The position numbers and the translations under genes were made by a program. From Acidimicrobiales bacterium (GTDB lineage Bacteria; Actinomycetota; Acidimicrobiia; Acidimicrobiales; Aldehydirespiratoraceae), in assembly GCA_029247365.1 (NCBI GenBank), contig JAQWLJ010000014.1, positions 62,001-126,000 of the forward strand: a stretch of DNA of 64,000 nucleotides, read 5' to 3'. Positions 9,150 to 16,269 of this stretch are shown here, piece after piece. The notes beneath the pieces were generated by a model, which was given only the letters and a program-made list of their open reading frames with translations, did no database searches and was not told the DNA's origin. Positions within the stretch are counted from its first letter, which is position 1; every line of letters begins with the position of its first letter.

Positions 9150-10568
9150 ATGGCCGAGCAGCAGTTCGTCATCGGGGTCGACGTCGGGACCCAGAGCGCG
9201 AAGGTCCTGATCTTTGCCGCCTCTGGTGAAGTCGTTGCGCACGGCCAGCACTCGCTCCGCCCGCTGGAGATCCCATCACCCAACCGAGCGATCCACCCCA
9301 ATGACGACCTGTGGGACGGCACGGTCAGCGCCTTCCGCGCCGCTGTCGCAGCGTTCACCGCAGCCGGGTATGACACGGCCGCTATTGCTGCGATGGGGGT
9401 CTGCGTTATCCGCTGCTGCCGGGTTTTGCTGCGGGCCGATGGTTCGCTTGCTCATCCGGTAATCAACTGGATGGACGAACGCCTCGACCATCCCCACGCT
9501 CACGAGCAGCAGTACGGCGAGGTCAGCCACATCACCACCAGCTCGGGCTACGTCGGGCTACGACTGACAGGGGAGCGGGTCGACACCTGCGCCAACCTCA
9601 TTGGGTGGTGGCCGATCGACGACCTCACGCTCGACTGGTCCGACGATCCCGAACGCTGGGAGACGTGCCGGCTCAGCCGTGACCAGGTCTTCGACCTTGT
9701 TCAACCCGGTGAGCAGATCGGTGGGCTCATCGCCTCGGTCGCAGCCGAGCTCGGTCTGCCCGAAGGACTTCCGGTCATCGCCACTGCCCACGATAAGGCG
9801 GTCGAGGCTCTTGGCTCAGGAGTGCTCGACCCCGGCGTCGGCCTGGTCTCACTTGGTACCTACATCGCGGCTATGGCGACCGGCGAGGCACACATTGCCG
9901 ACGCCGAGTCGTTCTGGTCGTTTCAGGCTGCGATCCCGGGCCGCTACCTCTACGAGTGTTGGGGTGTGCGTCGCGGCATGTGGAGCGTCAGTTGGTTCCG
10001 CGATCAGTTCGGTGCAGGGGCGACCGAGGACGAACTCAACTCGGAAGCGGCCGGGGTTTCGCCGGGTTCCGATGGCCTGCTGACAGTCCACGACTGGGCC
10101 GCTCCGCCCCACGCGCCCTTCCGTAAAGGAGCGATAGTCGGCTTCGATGGCCGCCACACCCGGGCCCATGTGTATCGCTCGATCCTCGAGGGCATCGCGC
10201 TACGGCTGAAGAACCACATGGATCCGATGGCCGACGAGCTGGGTCAGCCTTTCACTGGTCTGGTTGTGAGCGGTGGCGGCGCCAATGCCGACGTGATGAT
10301 GCAGATCCTCGCCGACGTGCACGGTGTCCCGGTCAGCCGGAACCGACTGCGATCCTCCGCCGCGATCGGTTGCGCAGTCAACGCAGGGATGTTTGCTGGC
10401 GTGTGGTCGTCTTCGGTCGAGGCCGCCGATCGACTCGTGCAGCGCGACGACACCTTCGAGCCGATCGCTCGCAACACCGAGCGCTACGCCCGCCTGGCGG
10501 CGATCGAGGCGGGGCTCCACGAACACCTCGACCCGATCACCGAAGCGATCTCCGCCCTAGAGCGGTGA
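9150..10568 (+). CDS. FGGY-family carbohydrate kinase
   Basis: 472-aa sugar kinase with the actin-like ATPase fold. It has the N-terminal phosphate-binding G-V-D-V-G-T-Q-S-A-K, the central D-K-A-V-E-A-L-G-S-G, and the FGGY_C motif G-L-V-V-S-G-G-G-A-N-A-D. Members phosphorylate xylulose, ribulose, glycerol, gluconate and related polyols; this one is closest in style to xylulokinases. ATG 9150 follows TAGTTT (9136-9141) by 8 nt, which indicates a leaderless start and excludes the upstream in-frame ATG at 9066. The end overlaps the convergent zinc-ribbon gene by 12 bp. Confidence 0.88.
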   Translation: MAEQQFVIGVDVGTQSAKVLIFAASGEVVAHGQHSLRPLEIPSPNRAIHPNDDLWDGTVSAFRAAVAAFTAAGYDTAAIAAMGVCVIRCCRVLLRADGSLAHPVINWMDERLDHPHAHEQQYGEVSHITTSSGYVGLRLTGERVDTCANLIGWWPIDDLTLDWSDDPERWETCRLSRDQVFDLVQPGEQIGGLIASVAAELGLPEGLPVIATAHDKAVEALGSGVLDPGVGLVSLGTYIAAMATGEAHIADAESFWSFQAAIPGRYLYECWGVRRGMWSVSWFRDQFGAGATEDELNSEAAGVSPGSDGLLTVHDWAAPPHAPFRKGAIVGFDGRHTRAHVYRSILEGIALRLKNHMDPMADELGQPFTGLVVSGGGANADVMMQILADVHGVPVSRNRLRSSAAIGCAVNAGMFAGVWSSSVEAADRLVQRDDTFEPIARNTERYARLAAIEAGLHEHLDPITEAISALER

Positions 10569-10754
10569 CCGTTCGGGCAGGCCGTCTTCCTCGTCGATGT
10601 CGTCGGCGCTGAGCTCGACGTCCCAACGGTCGAGACAATCGCGGCACCGGAAGGCAACGATGTCGCCGGGCTCCCACCCCTCGTCGGGTTCGTAGCTGAT
10701 AAGCGAGCATTTGCCGCCACAATCGACGCAGATGATCGTCTTCGGGATGGGCAT
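10557..10754 (-). CDS. Small zinc-ribbon protein
   Basis: A 65-aa protein with two Cys pairs (C-V-D-C near residues 9-12 and C-R-D-C near 37-40), then an acidic tail. It is a predicted small zinc ribbon of unknown role. ATG 10754 follows TACGGT on the minus strand (10761-10766) by 6 nt. This tight promoter supports expression. It is divergent from rsmD. Confidence 0.7.
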   Translation of the reverse strand: MPIPKTIICVDCGGKCSLISYEPDEGWEPGDIVAFRCRDCLDRWDVELSADDIDEEDGLPERSPL

Positions 10755-10796
10755 CCCCTGACCGTACCGGTCCAATCCCCCGGCACACTGGCTGCC

Positions 10797-11333
10797 ATGC
10801 GTGTCGTTTCTGGAGAACTTGGCGGCCGAAAGCTGGTCACCCCGGACGGGGAGGACACCCGCCCGACGTCGGAGCGGGTGCGCGAAGCAATCTTCAACTC
10901 GCTGTTCTCCCTCGGCGCGATTGAAGGCGCTCGGGTGCTCGACTTGTTCGCTGGCTCTGGGGCGCTCGGGATCGAGGCGTTGAGCCGTGGCGCTGAGCAC
11001 GCGACGTTCGTCGAGCAGGATCGGGCCGCACTTGCGGCGTTGCGAGAGAACGTCGAAACACTGAACATCGGTTCGGACAGCGCGGTGATCGCCGGTGACG
11101 GCCTCCGTCATCTCGTATCGATGGCGGACTATGACCTGATGCTGCTCGACCCGCCGTACGGTTTCGATGGTTGGGAAGAACTGCTGTCGAGCATCGGATC
11201 CGGCACCATTGTCATCGAATCTGACCGTGTGGTCGCCGTGCCCATTGGGTCGGTTGTTCACAGGGTGAAGAAATACGGGGGTACCGTGGTGATGATTGTC
11301 ACGTTAAGCCCACGAGGGGAAGAAGAAGAGTGA
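10797..11333 (+). CDS. rsmD: 16S rRNA (guanine(966)-N2)-methyltransferase RsmD
   Basis: 178 aa, the usual length. R-V-V-S-G-x-L-G-G-R-K at the N-terminus and R-P-T-S-E-R-V-R-E-A are family-specific. The SAM-binding F-A-G-S-G lies at 51-55 and the catalytic D-P-P-Y at 118-121. It methylates G966 of 16S rRNA in the assembled 30S subunit. The stop codon overlaps the GTG start of coaD (GTGA), the typical rsmD-coaD coupling. Confidence 0.95.
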   Translation: MRVVSGELGGRKLVTPDGEDTRPTSERVREAIFNSLFSLGAIEGARVLDLFAGSGALGIEALSRGAEHATFVEQDRAALAALRENVETLNIGSDSAVIAGDGLRHLVSMADYDLMLLDPPYGFDGWEELLSSIGSGTIVIESDRVVAVPIGSVVHRVKKYGGTVVMIVTLSPRGEEEE

Positions 11334-11809
11334 CTACCCGCGTTCTGTACCCCGGATCGTTTGATCCGGTGCATAACGGCCACATCGAGATCATCTCCGC
11401 GGCGTCACAGCTGTTCGATGAAGTTGTCGTTGCGGCCATGCGCAACCCGCAAAAGGGGGGCGGGGCCTTCGATCTCGGCGAGCGCCAGGCGATGATCGAG
11501 GAGGCGGTCGAGCACCTCGGGAACGTCGAGGTCACCATGTTCTCGTCGCTTGTCGTCGACCTAGCGATCGAGCTCGGCGCGTCGTTCATTATCAAGGGCC
11601 TTCGGGCTGTCTCGGACTTTGAGAACGAACTCCAGATGGCACAGATGAACAACGCTGTGTCCGGCGTCCACACGATCTTCATCCCATCGATGTCGAAGTC
11701 GTCGTTCGTTGCGTCGAAGTTCATCCGTGAGATCGCGAAGTTCGGTGGTGATGTGTCGAAGATGGTGCCCGATGGCGTCAACAGCCGGATCAAGGAACGA
11801 TTCGCGTGA
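11330..11809 (+). CDS. coaD: Phosphopantetheine adenylyltransferase CoaD
   Basis: 159 aa. The nucleotidyltransferase motif H15-N-G-H18 follows Y-P-G-S-F-D-P-V, and the C-terminal S-S-x-x-V-R/K-type motif appears as S-S-F-V-A-S-K-F-I-R-E. It catalyses 4'-phosphopantetheine to dephospho-CoA, the penultimate step of coenzyme A synthesis. GTG start overlaps rsmD by 4 bp, and the end overlaps the next reading frame by 4 bp. Confidence 0.97.
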   Translation: MTTRVLYPGSFDPVHNGHIEIISAASQLFDEVVVAAMRNPQKGGGAFDLGERQAMIEEAVEHLGNVEVTMFSSLVVDLAIELGASFIIKGLRAVSDFENELQMAQMNNAVSGVHTIFIPSMSKSSFVASKFIREIAKFGGDVSKMVPDGVNSRIKERFA

Positions 11810-12387
11810 GTGACCAGCCGTCGCTGGCGGGGCCGGGTGGTGCTGGAGGCGCCCCCGAGTACCGAAGTCCGCAGGTGGAGGCGCTGATCCGGCAGGCCGT
11901 CGAGATCGTCGAACAGGCCCGCCCGATGCCACTGTCGGCCTCGTCGATGATCAACTAGGAAGAGGTCTTGGCCGTGCTCCAGGCTGCGGTCCAGGGACTC
12001 CCCGACGAGTTGCGCGCGGCCCGGTGGTTGCTCAAGGAGCGCGACGACTTTCTCACCAAGGTGCAGGCCGAGGGCGACCAGATCATCGCCACGGCTCGGG
12101 CCCAGGCCGAAAAGATGGTGCAGCGCACCGAACTAGTGAAGACCGCCGAGGAGCGGGCCCGGCGCGTCGTGGTCGAGGCCGAGGATCATGCTCGCGAGCT
12201 GAAGCTTGAGACCGAGGACTGGTGCGATCAGAAGCTTGGCACCATGGAGATTGTGCTCGAGCGAACGATGAAGACGGTCGCGTCGGGGCGGTCACGGTTG
12301 CAGGGAGCCGAACCCCGGCCCGAGGCCGCGCTCGCCGAACCCGAAGAACCTCAGCACCCTGAGGGTTTCTTCGACCAGGACGACTGA
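11806..12387 (+). pseudogene. DivIVA-like coiled-coil gene interrupted by an in-frame TAG
   Basis: GTG 11806 overlaps the coaD stop and opens a frame that runs to 12387 with one interruption: TAG at 11956-11958, codon 51. Both sides read as one protein: P-M-P-L-S-A-S-S-M-I-N, the amber codon, then E-E-V-L-A-V-L. Actinobacterial relatives in this position carry a continuous sequence with a basic residue after N, recalled rather than searched. AGG or AAG to TAG would be a single change. A purine-rich G-G-A-A-G-A-G-G (11958-11965) just after the stop could allow reinitiation. A sequencing error remains possible. Confidence 0.6.
11968..12387 (+). CDS. Downstream fragment of DivIVA-like protein (possible reinitiation product)
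   Basis: The part after the amber codon is a highly charged, heptad-rich coiled coil of up to 139 aa, with a Pro/Glu-rich acidic tail. TTG 11968 or GTG 11974 could start it; GTG 11974 is better spaced (8 nt) from the G-G-A-A-G-A-G-G sequence. The coiled coil resembles DivIVA/Wag31-like or AtpF-like proteins that organise cell-pole growth. It would lack the first 50 residues. It is followed by DUF177 with a 1-base TGATG overlap. Confidence 0.5.
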   Translation: MAVLQAAVQGLPDELRAARWLLKERDDFLTKVQAEGDQIIATARAQAEKMVQRTELVKTAEERARRVVVEAEDHARELKLETEDWCDQKLGTMEIVLERTMKTVASGRSRLQGAEPRPEAALAEPEEPQHPEGFFDQDD

Positions 12388-12923
12388 TGGCCCAGGCGAC
12401 GCTTGTCGTCGACATCGTCGAACTCCAGCGGCGCACCGGTACCCGTCGTCGCGTCGATGCGCGTCTCGTCCTACCCGACACCGAGGTTGGGGAGCGATCG
12501 ATCGTGGGTGGGGCGCTCACGGTCGACTTCGTGGTCGAGGCCGCGACCGAGGGGATCGTGGTCAGCGGCGCCATGAGCGGCGTGTCGCGGGCACCGTGCC
12601 GGCGTTGCCTTGATGACGTCGACGAGCCCTTCCACATCGACGTGCGCGAGATCTTCGAGCGGCGACCAACCGAGGGCGAGACGTGGCCGATCGAAGACGA
12701 ACGCATCGACCTCACACCGGTTGTTCGCGAACTTGCGCTCCTGTCACTCCCCTTGGCCCCACTGTGTCTCGACGACTGTGCAGGGCCAGACGCTGAGCGC
12801 TTCCCGACCGGTCTGGCCGAGGAGCCTGAGGAGCCTGAAGCCGACGAGTCGCCGCTTGACCCGCGGTGGGCGGTGCTCGACGCGCTGACGTTCGAGGACG
12901 CCGCCGGTGACGATCAACGCTGA
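12387..12923 (+). CDS. YceD/DUF177 family protein
   Basis: 178 aa with the family core A-P-C-R-R-C-L and, later, L-A-P-L-C-L-D-D-C-A-G-P. Both Cys pairs of the DUF177 zinc-like motif are present. In many bacteria this gene directly precedes rpmF, as here, and the protein is linked to 23S rRNA or ribosome biogenesis. The acidic C-terminus is usual. It is translationally coupled to the upstream gene (TGATG). Confidence 0.9.
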   Translation: MAQATLVVDIVELQRRTGTRRRVDARLVLPDTEVGERSIVGGALTVDFVVEAATEGIVVSGAMSGVSRAPCRRCLDDVDEPFHIDVREIFERRPTEGETWPIEDERIDLTPVVRELALLSLPLAPLCLDDCAGPDAERFPTGLAEEPEEPEADESPLDPRWAVLDALTFEDAAGDDQR

Positions 12924-13013
12924 AGCGGTAGGTGCGGGGCAGGTTCGTCGCTAACCTGCAGTGTTCTCGTCGGCCGCTTTCGCCGACACCCGATCGCACA
13001 CAGGAATCGCATC

Positions 13014-13193
13014 ATGGCTGTCCCGAAGCGGAAGATGTCCAAGTCCAAGAGCCGCAGCCGCAAAGCTTCGGCGTGGCGTGTCGGCCGCACGGCCCGCTCC
13101 ACCTGTCCCCGTTGTGACGCGGCCAAGCGTCCGCACCGCGCCTGCGCGAACTGCGGTTGGTACGCCGGCCGTCAGGCCGTCGAGGTCGACTGA
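13014..13193 (+). CDS. rpmF: 50S ribosomal protein L32
   Basis: A 59-aa protein beginning M-A-V-P-K-R-K-M-S-K-S-K-S-R-S-R, the invariant L32 start. It has the four-cysteine zinc ribbon C-P-R-C and C-A-N-C, so it is the Cys-containing (zinc-requiring, C+) form. It is a structural component of the large subunit. The preceding 90 bp contain TAACCT near 12953 as a likely -10, giving a short leader. plsX starts 5 bp after the stop. Confidence 0.97.
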   Translation: MAVPKRKMSKSKSRSRKASAWRVGRTARSTCPRCDAAKRPHRACANCGWYAGRQAVEVD

Positions 13194-13198
13194 TCTCC

Positions 13199-14188
13199 AT
13201 GCGGCCGATCGCGGTCGACGCCATGGGCGGCGACTTCGCGCCCGTAGCCATCGTCGACGGAGCGAAGCGGGCAACCGCTGAGCTCGGCATTCCAGTGGTT
13301 CTTGTCGGTCGCCCTACTGAGATGGGCGACACCGGGGACCTCCCGATCATCGAGGCGTCTGAAGTCATTGCCATGGATGCTGAGCCAGGCTCGAGCGTCC
13401 GCAAGATGAAGGACTCATCGCTCGTGCGCGCGGCCGAGGCGGTTCGTGACGGCAACGCATCGGCCATGGTGTCGGCCGGCAATACCGGTGCAACCATGGC
13501 GTCTGCTCTGCTGCGCATGGGGCGGATCAAGGGAATCAGTCGGCCGGCTATTGCCACCCCCATTCCCGTTCCCGGTGGCACGCCCACCACCCTGCTCGAC
13601 GCTGGTGCCAACGCCGAATGTCGCTCTGAATGGCTAGTTGAGTTTGCGCAGATGGGTGGCGTTTACGCCCGCGACCGCTTCTCGATCGACCGGCCGAAGG
13701 TCGGCCTGCTGTCAATCGGTGAAGAAGCCGGCAAGGGCAGCCCGTTCGTCAAGGAGTGTTTCGAGCACCTCAGCGATCCAGCCTGGGCGGCGAAGGCCGG
13801 CTGCGAGTGGGTCGGCAACGTCGAGGGCCGCGACGTCATGACCGACGAGGTCGATGTCATCGTCACCGACGGTTTTACCGGCAACGTCACGCTCAAGACG
13901 CTCGAAGGGGCCATGAAGGCCCTGATCACGCGGCTTCTTGTTGCCATTGATACCGACGACGACACCCGGGCAGCGGGTGCTGCACTCGGTCCTGCGCTCG
14001 ACCAGATGGTAACCGAGCTCCACCCCGACTCGGTCGGCGGTGCATTGCTGCTGGGGGTGAAGGGTGTGTGCGTTATCTCTCATGGATCGAGTTCGGCCGA
14101 CGCGATTGTCAACGCCATTCGGGTAGCGCACGAGATGGTCGAGGTTGAGATGGTTGACCATCTCACCGAGGCTGCTGCTCCAGGCTGA
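13199..14188 (+). CDS. plsX: Phosphate acyltransferase PlsX
   Basis: 329 aa. The N-terminal I-A-V-D-A-M-G-G-D-F-A-P and the later S-A-G-N-T-G-A-T-M-A are PlsX signatures. It converts acyl-ACP to acyl-phosphate, the first committed step of phospholipid synthesis with PlsY. ATG 13199 is placed just after rpmF; longer in-frame starts lie inside rpmF. The order rpmF-plsX-acpP-rnc is conserved across many bacteria. Confidence 0.96.
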   Translation: MRPIAVDAMGGDFAPVAIVDGAKRATAELGIPVVLVGRPTEMGDTGDLPIIEASEVIAMDAEPGSSVRKMKDSSLVRAAEAVRDGNASAMVSAGNTGATMASALLRMGRIKGISRPAIATPIPVPGGTPTTLLDAGANAECRSEWLVEFAQMGGVYARDRFSIDRPKVGLLSIGEEAGKGSPFVKECFEHLSDPAWAAKAGCEWVGNVEGRDVMTDEVDVIVTDGFTGNVTLKTLEGAMKALITRLLVAIDTDDDTRAAGAALGPALDQMVTELHPDSVGGALLLGVKGVCVISHGSSSADAIVNAIRVAHEMVEVEMVDHLTEAAAPG

Positions 14189-14245
14189 ACAGCAATCGTT
14201 CACAAGCGCGCAAGCTCAGAATGCCTGTAGGGTGCGGGCGGTGTT

Positions 14246-14267
14246 CGCGCCCCAAGGCGCGCTTTTT
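14246..14267 (+). terminator. Short terminator-like hairpin between plsX and acpP
   Basis: CGCGCC (14246-14251) and GGCGCG (14256-14261) form a perfect 6-bp GC stem with a CCAA loop, followed by C and five T residues (14263-14267). It lies after a TAGGGT hexamer at about 14228 and before the acpP ribosome-binding site. It could end the plsX transcript or attenuate acpP. Confidence 0.5.
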
Positions 14268-14318
14268 GGGGCAAATGGAGAGCTGATGCCTGCCGAAACA
14301 CACGTGGAGGGAGAACCT

Positions 14319-14576
14319 ATGGGACGCGATGAAGTGGTGACCCTGGTCAAGGACTGCTTGGCCGAGATCCTCGAGATCGAGCCGTCGGGCATCAATGAAG
14401 GCGATGCGTTTGCCGGCGATCTCGACGCTGACTCGTTGGCGCTGATCGAACTCGTTGAGGCGATCGAGGAGGAGCTCGCCGAGCGCTCTGTCGGTTTTCG
14501 CATCGAGGATGAAGACTTAGAAGACCTGCGGACCGTGCGCGACGCAGTCGACTACGTCGTCGCCAAGTTGGGCTGA
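14319..14576 (+). CDS. acpP: Acyl carrier protein
   Basis: An 85-aa acidic four-helix protein. The 4'-phosphopantetheine attachment site is S39 in D-A-D-S-L-A-L. It shuttles acyl chains during fatty-acid synthesis and would be a substrate of the neighbouring PlsX. ATG 14319 is preferred over ATG 14286 because GGAGGGAG (14306-14313) sits 5 nt upstream, one of the few strong Shine-Dalgarno sites here. Confidence 0.93.
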   Translation: MGRDEVVTLVKDCLAEILEIEPSGINEGDAFAGDLDADSLALIELVEAIEEELAERSVGFRIEDEDLEDLRTVRDAVDYVVAKLG

Positions 14577-14606
14577 ACCCTGCCTGCGGCGGCACCTTCG
14601 ACCTCG

Positions 14607-15278
14607 ATGGAGGAGCGGATCGGTTACAGATTCGCGGCTGCGGAGCTGCTGACGCGCGCCCTCACCCACCGGTCCTGGTGCGCCGAGCACCCTGGTGAAC
14701 CCTCGAACGAACGCCTCGAGTTTCTCGGTGATGCGGTGTTGGGGCTGGTGGTCACCGACTACCTCTTCAGCCGGTTCCCCGACATGCCCGAGGGTCAGTT
14801 GGCCAAGACTCGCGCTGCTGTCGTGTCCGCAGATGCTCTTGCAACGGTCGGCTCCGAGCTCGGGATCGGTCTCGACTTGCGGCTCGGCAAGGGAGAAGAT
14901 GCCTCCGGTGGCCGAGAGAAGGGGTCCATCCTGGCCGACGCGGTCGAAGCCGTGATCGGTGCGATGTACCTCGACGGCGGGATCGAGCCCGCTCGTCATC
15001 TCGTTCTCAGAACACTCGGCAACCGAATTGCTGACGCCGCTCGCCGTCCCGGGTTCACCGACTTCAAGACGCGGCTGCAGGAAACCGCTGCCAGCGATGG
15101 ACACGAACCGCCCACTTATCGGATCACCGAGAGCGGTCCCGGCCACCACAAACGATTCCACGCCACCGTTCTTATCGGCGGCGAGGCACGAGGAGCCGGT
15201 GACGGCACCTCTAAGAAAGAAGCCGAACAGCGGGCGGCAGAAGCCGCGTATCACGCTCGTTCGGCAGAGATGGAGTAA
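14607..15278 (+). CDS. rnc: Ribonuclease III
   Basis: 223 aa. The RNase III signature N-E-R-L-E-F-L-G-D-A-V-L lies at 34-45, and the second acidic pair is in D-A-V-E-A-V-I-G-A-M-Y. A C-terminal double-stranded RNA-binding domain spans about 152-220. It cleaves double-stranded RNA in rRNA and mRNA maturation. The N-terminus at ATG 14607 is slightly short for the family, so an upstream non-ATG start is possible. The mutM homologue follows 3 bp later. Confidence 0.95.
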   Translation: MEERIGYRFAAAELLTRALTHRSWCAEHPGEPSNERLEFLGDAVLGLVVTDYLFSRFPDMPEGQLAKTRAAVVSADALATVGSELGIGLDLRLGKGEDASGGREKGSILADAVEAVIGAMYLDGGIEPARHLVLRTLGNRIADAARRPGFTDFKTRLQETAASDGHEPPTYRITESGPGHHKRFHATVLIGGEARGAGDGTSKKEAEQRAAEAAYHARSAEME

Positions 15279-15281
15279 ACG

Positions 15282-16115
15282 ATGTACGAGCTGCCGGAAG
15301 TCGAGACGGTCCGTCGCGAGCTCGATCGCGACCTAGTCGGGAAGAAGGTGAAGACTGCGGAGGCGACGAGCATGAAGGTGCTCGGCCGCTACAAGAACCG
15401 CAAGACGTTCACCTCCCAACTCGCTGACATGAAGATCGTCGGGGTCGAACGCCGTGGGTTGCACCTCGCGATCGGTCTTGACGGCGAGTTGACGCTGGTG
15501 GTCAACCTGGGCTCATCGGGGTCGCTGCGCCGCAACGCCAACAAGGACGCAATCGAGCAAGACACCGAGGTGGTGATCACGTTCACCCAGCACGGTCAGC
15601 TCCGACTGATCGATGCCGCCGGCACCGCCCAGATGTTCGTGGTCGATACCGATTCGCTTACCGATGAGATCCCGTCCCTCGATCACCAGGGTCTCGATCT
15701 CGTCGAGGAGCCGATCTCGTGGACGGAGTTCGGGCGTGCACTTCTGCAGCGCGACGTGAAGCTCAAGACGCTGCTCACCGACGACTCGTTCGTGGTCGGC
15801 ATCGGCAATATCTACGCCGATGAGATCCTTTTCGAGGCCGGTCTGAGGCACGACCGCAGATCGAATTCGTTGTCGAGTCAGGAGATCCGCCGGCTACACC
15901 GTGCCCTTGTCGGCACGCTCCACGACGCGATCAAATACCGAGGTACCTCAACCCCGGACCGCATCTTCGTTGATCCGTTTGGTGTTCCCGGTGACTTCGG
16001 TGTTCATCTCAAGGTATGGGGTAAGCACGGCCAGCTGAGTAGCCGGAGTCGGCTCCCGATCCAGCGGGTGAAATTCGGCGGTGCTTGGACCTACTTCTGC
16101 GAAACACAGGTGTGA
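15282..16115 (+). CDS. mutM: Formamidopyrimidine-DNA glycosylase homologue lacking catalytic residues
   Basis: 277 aa, full family length, in the canonical rnc-mutM-smc position. E-L-P-E-V-E-T-V and G-I-G-N-I-Y-A-D-E identify the Fpg/Nei fold, including the conserved Asn. But residue 2 is Tyr instead of the Pro nucleophile. The hairpin Lys (K57 in E. coli numbering with Met1) is Leu60. The D-P-R-R-F-G loop is D-A-A-G-T-A. Three of four zinc-finger Cys are replaced, leaving only C273, and the finger Arg is absent. Glycosylase/lyase activity is unlikely; damaged-DNA binding may remain. The frame is intact, so it is not decayed. Confidence 0.85.
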   Translation: MYELPEVETVRRELDRDLVGKKVKTAEATSMKVLGRYKNRKTFTSQLADMKIVGVERRGLHLAIGLDGELTLVVNLGSSGSLRRNANKDAIEQDTEVVITFTQHGQLRLIDAAGTAQMFVVDTDSLTDEIPSLDHQGLDLVEEPISWTEFGRALLQRDVKLKTLLTDDSFVVGIGNIYADEILFEAGLRHDRRSNSLSSQEIRRLHRALVGTLHDAIKYRGTSTPDRIFVDPFGVPGDFGVHLKVWGKHGQLSSRSRLPIQRVKFGGAWTYFCETQV

Positions 16116-16181
16116 GCGAATCGAGCACCTGCAACGATCAGGTGTGAGCGAATCGAGCACCTGCGACGACTAGGTGTGAGC
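16107..16181. repeat. 32-bp tandem repeat, about 2.3 copies
   Basis: Unit 1 is 16107-16138, unit 2 is 16139-16170 with two mismatches near its end, and a partial third copy is 16171-16180. Each unit carries CAGGTG and CACCTG as inverted arms around a 13-nt loop. The first unit includes the last codons and stop of the mutM homologue, so the array looks like local tandem duplication of the gene end. Confidence 0.85.
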
Positions 16182-16256
16182 CTGGAGGGGATGCGCGCTC
16201 GGTGTTTCCACACGAAATCCACAGGGCACGGACTACACGGATGTAATTCGGCTTGT

Positions 16257-16262
16257 TAGGTT
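16257..16262 (+). promoter_or_regulatory. -10 element of smc
   Basis: TAGGTT ends 7 nt before the smc ATG at 16270, with no Shine-Dalgarno sequence between. Upstream, at 16201-16224, two TCCACA-containing sites resemble weak DnaA boxes. Confidence 0.45.
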
Positions 16263-16269
16263 CGGGCTG

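Noticed and set aside
11956..11958. Pyrrolysine reading of the amber codon, suggested by the MttB homologue in the same window
   Set aside because: The MttB homologue has no amber codon, no pyl genes are visible, and TAG is an ordinary stop for several genes here.
14583..14606. Earlier start for rnc
   Set aside because: No ATG, GTG or TTG is present in frame here, so ATG 14607 was kept despite a slightly short N-terminus.
16107..16181. CRISPR array
   Set aside because: The repeats are directly adjacent without spacers, and no cas genes are present.
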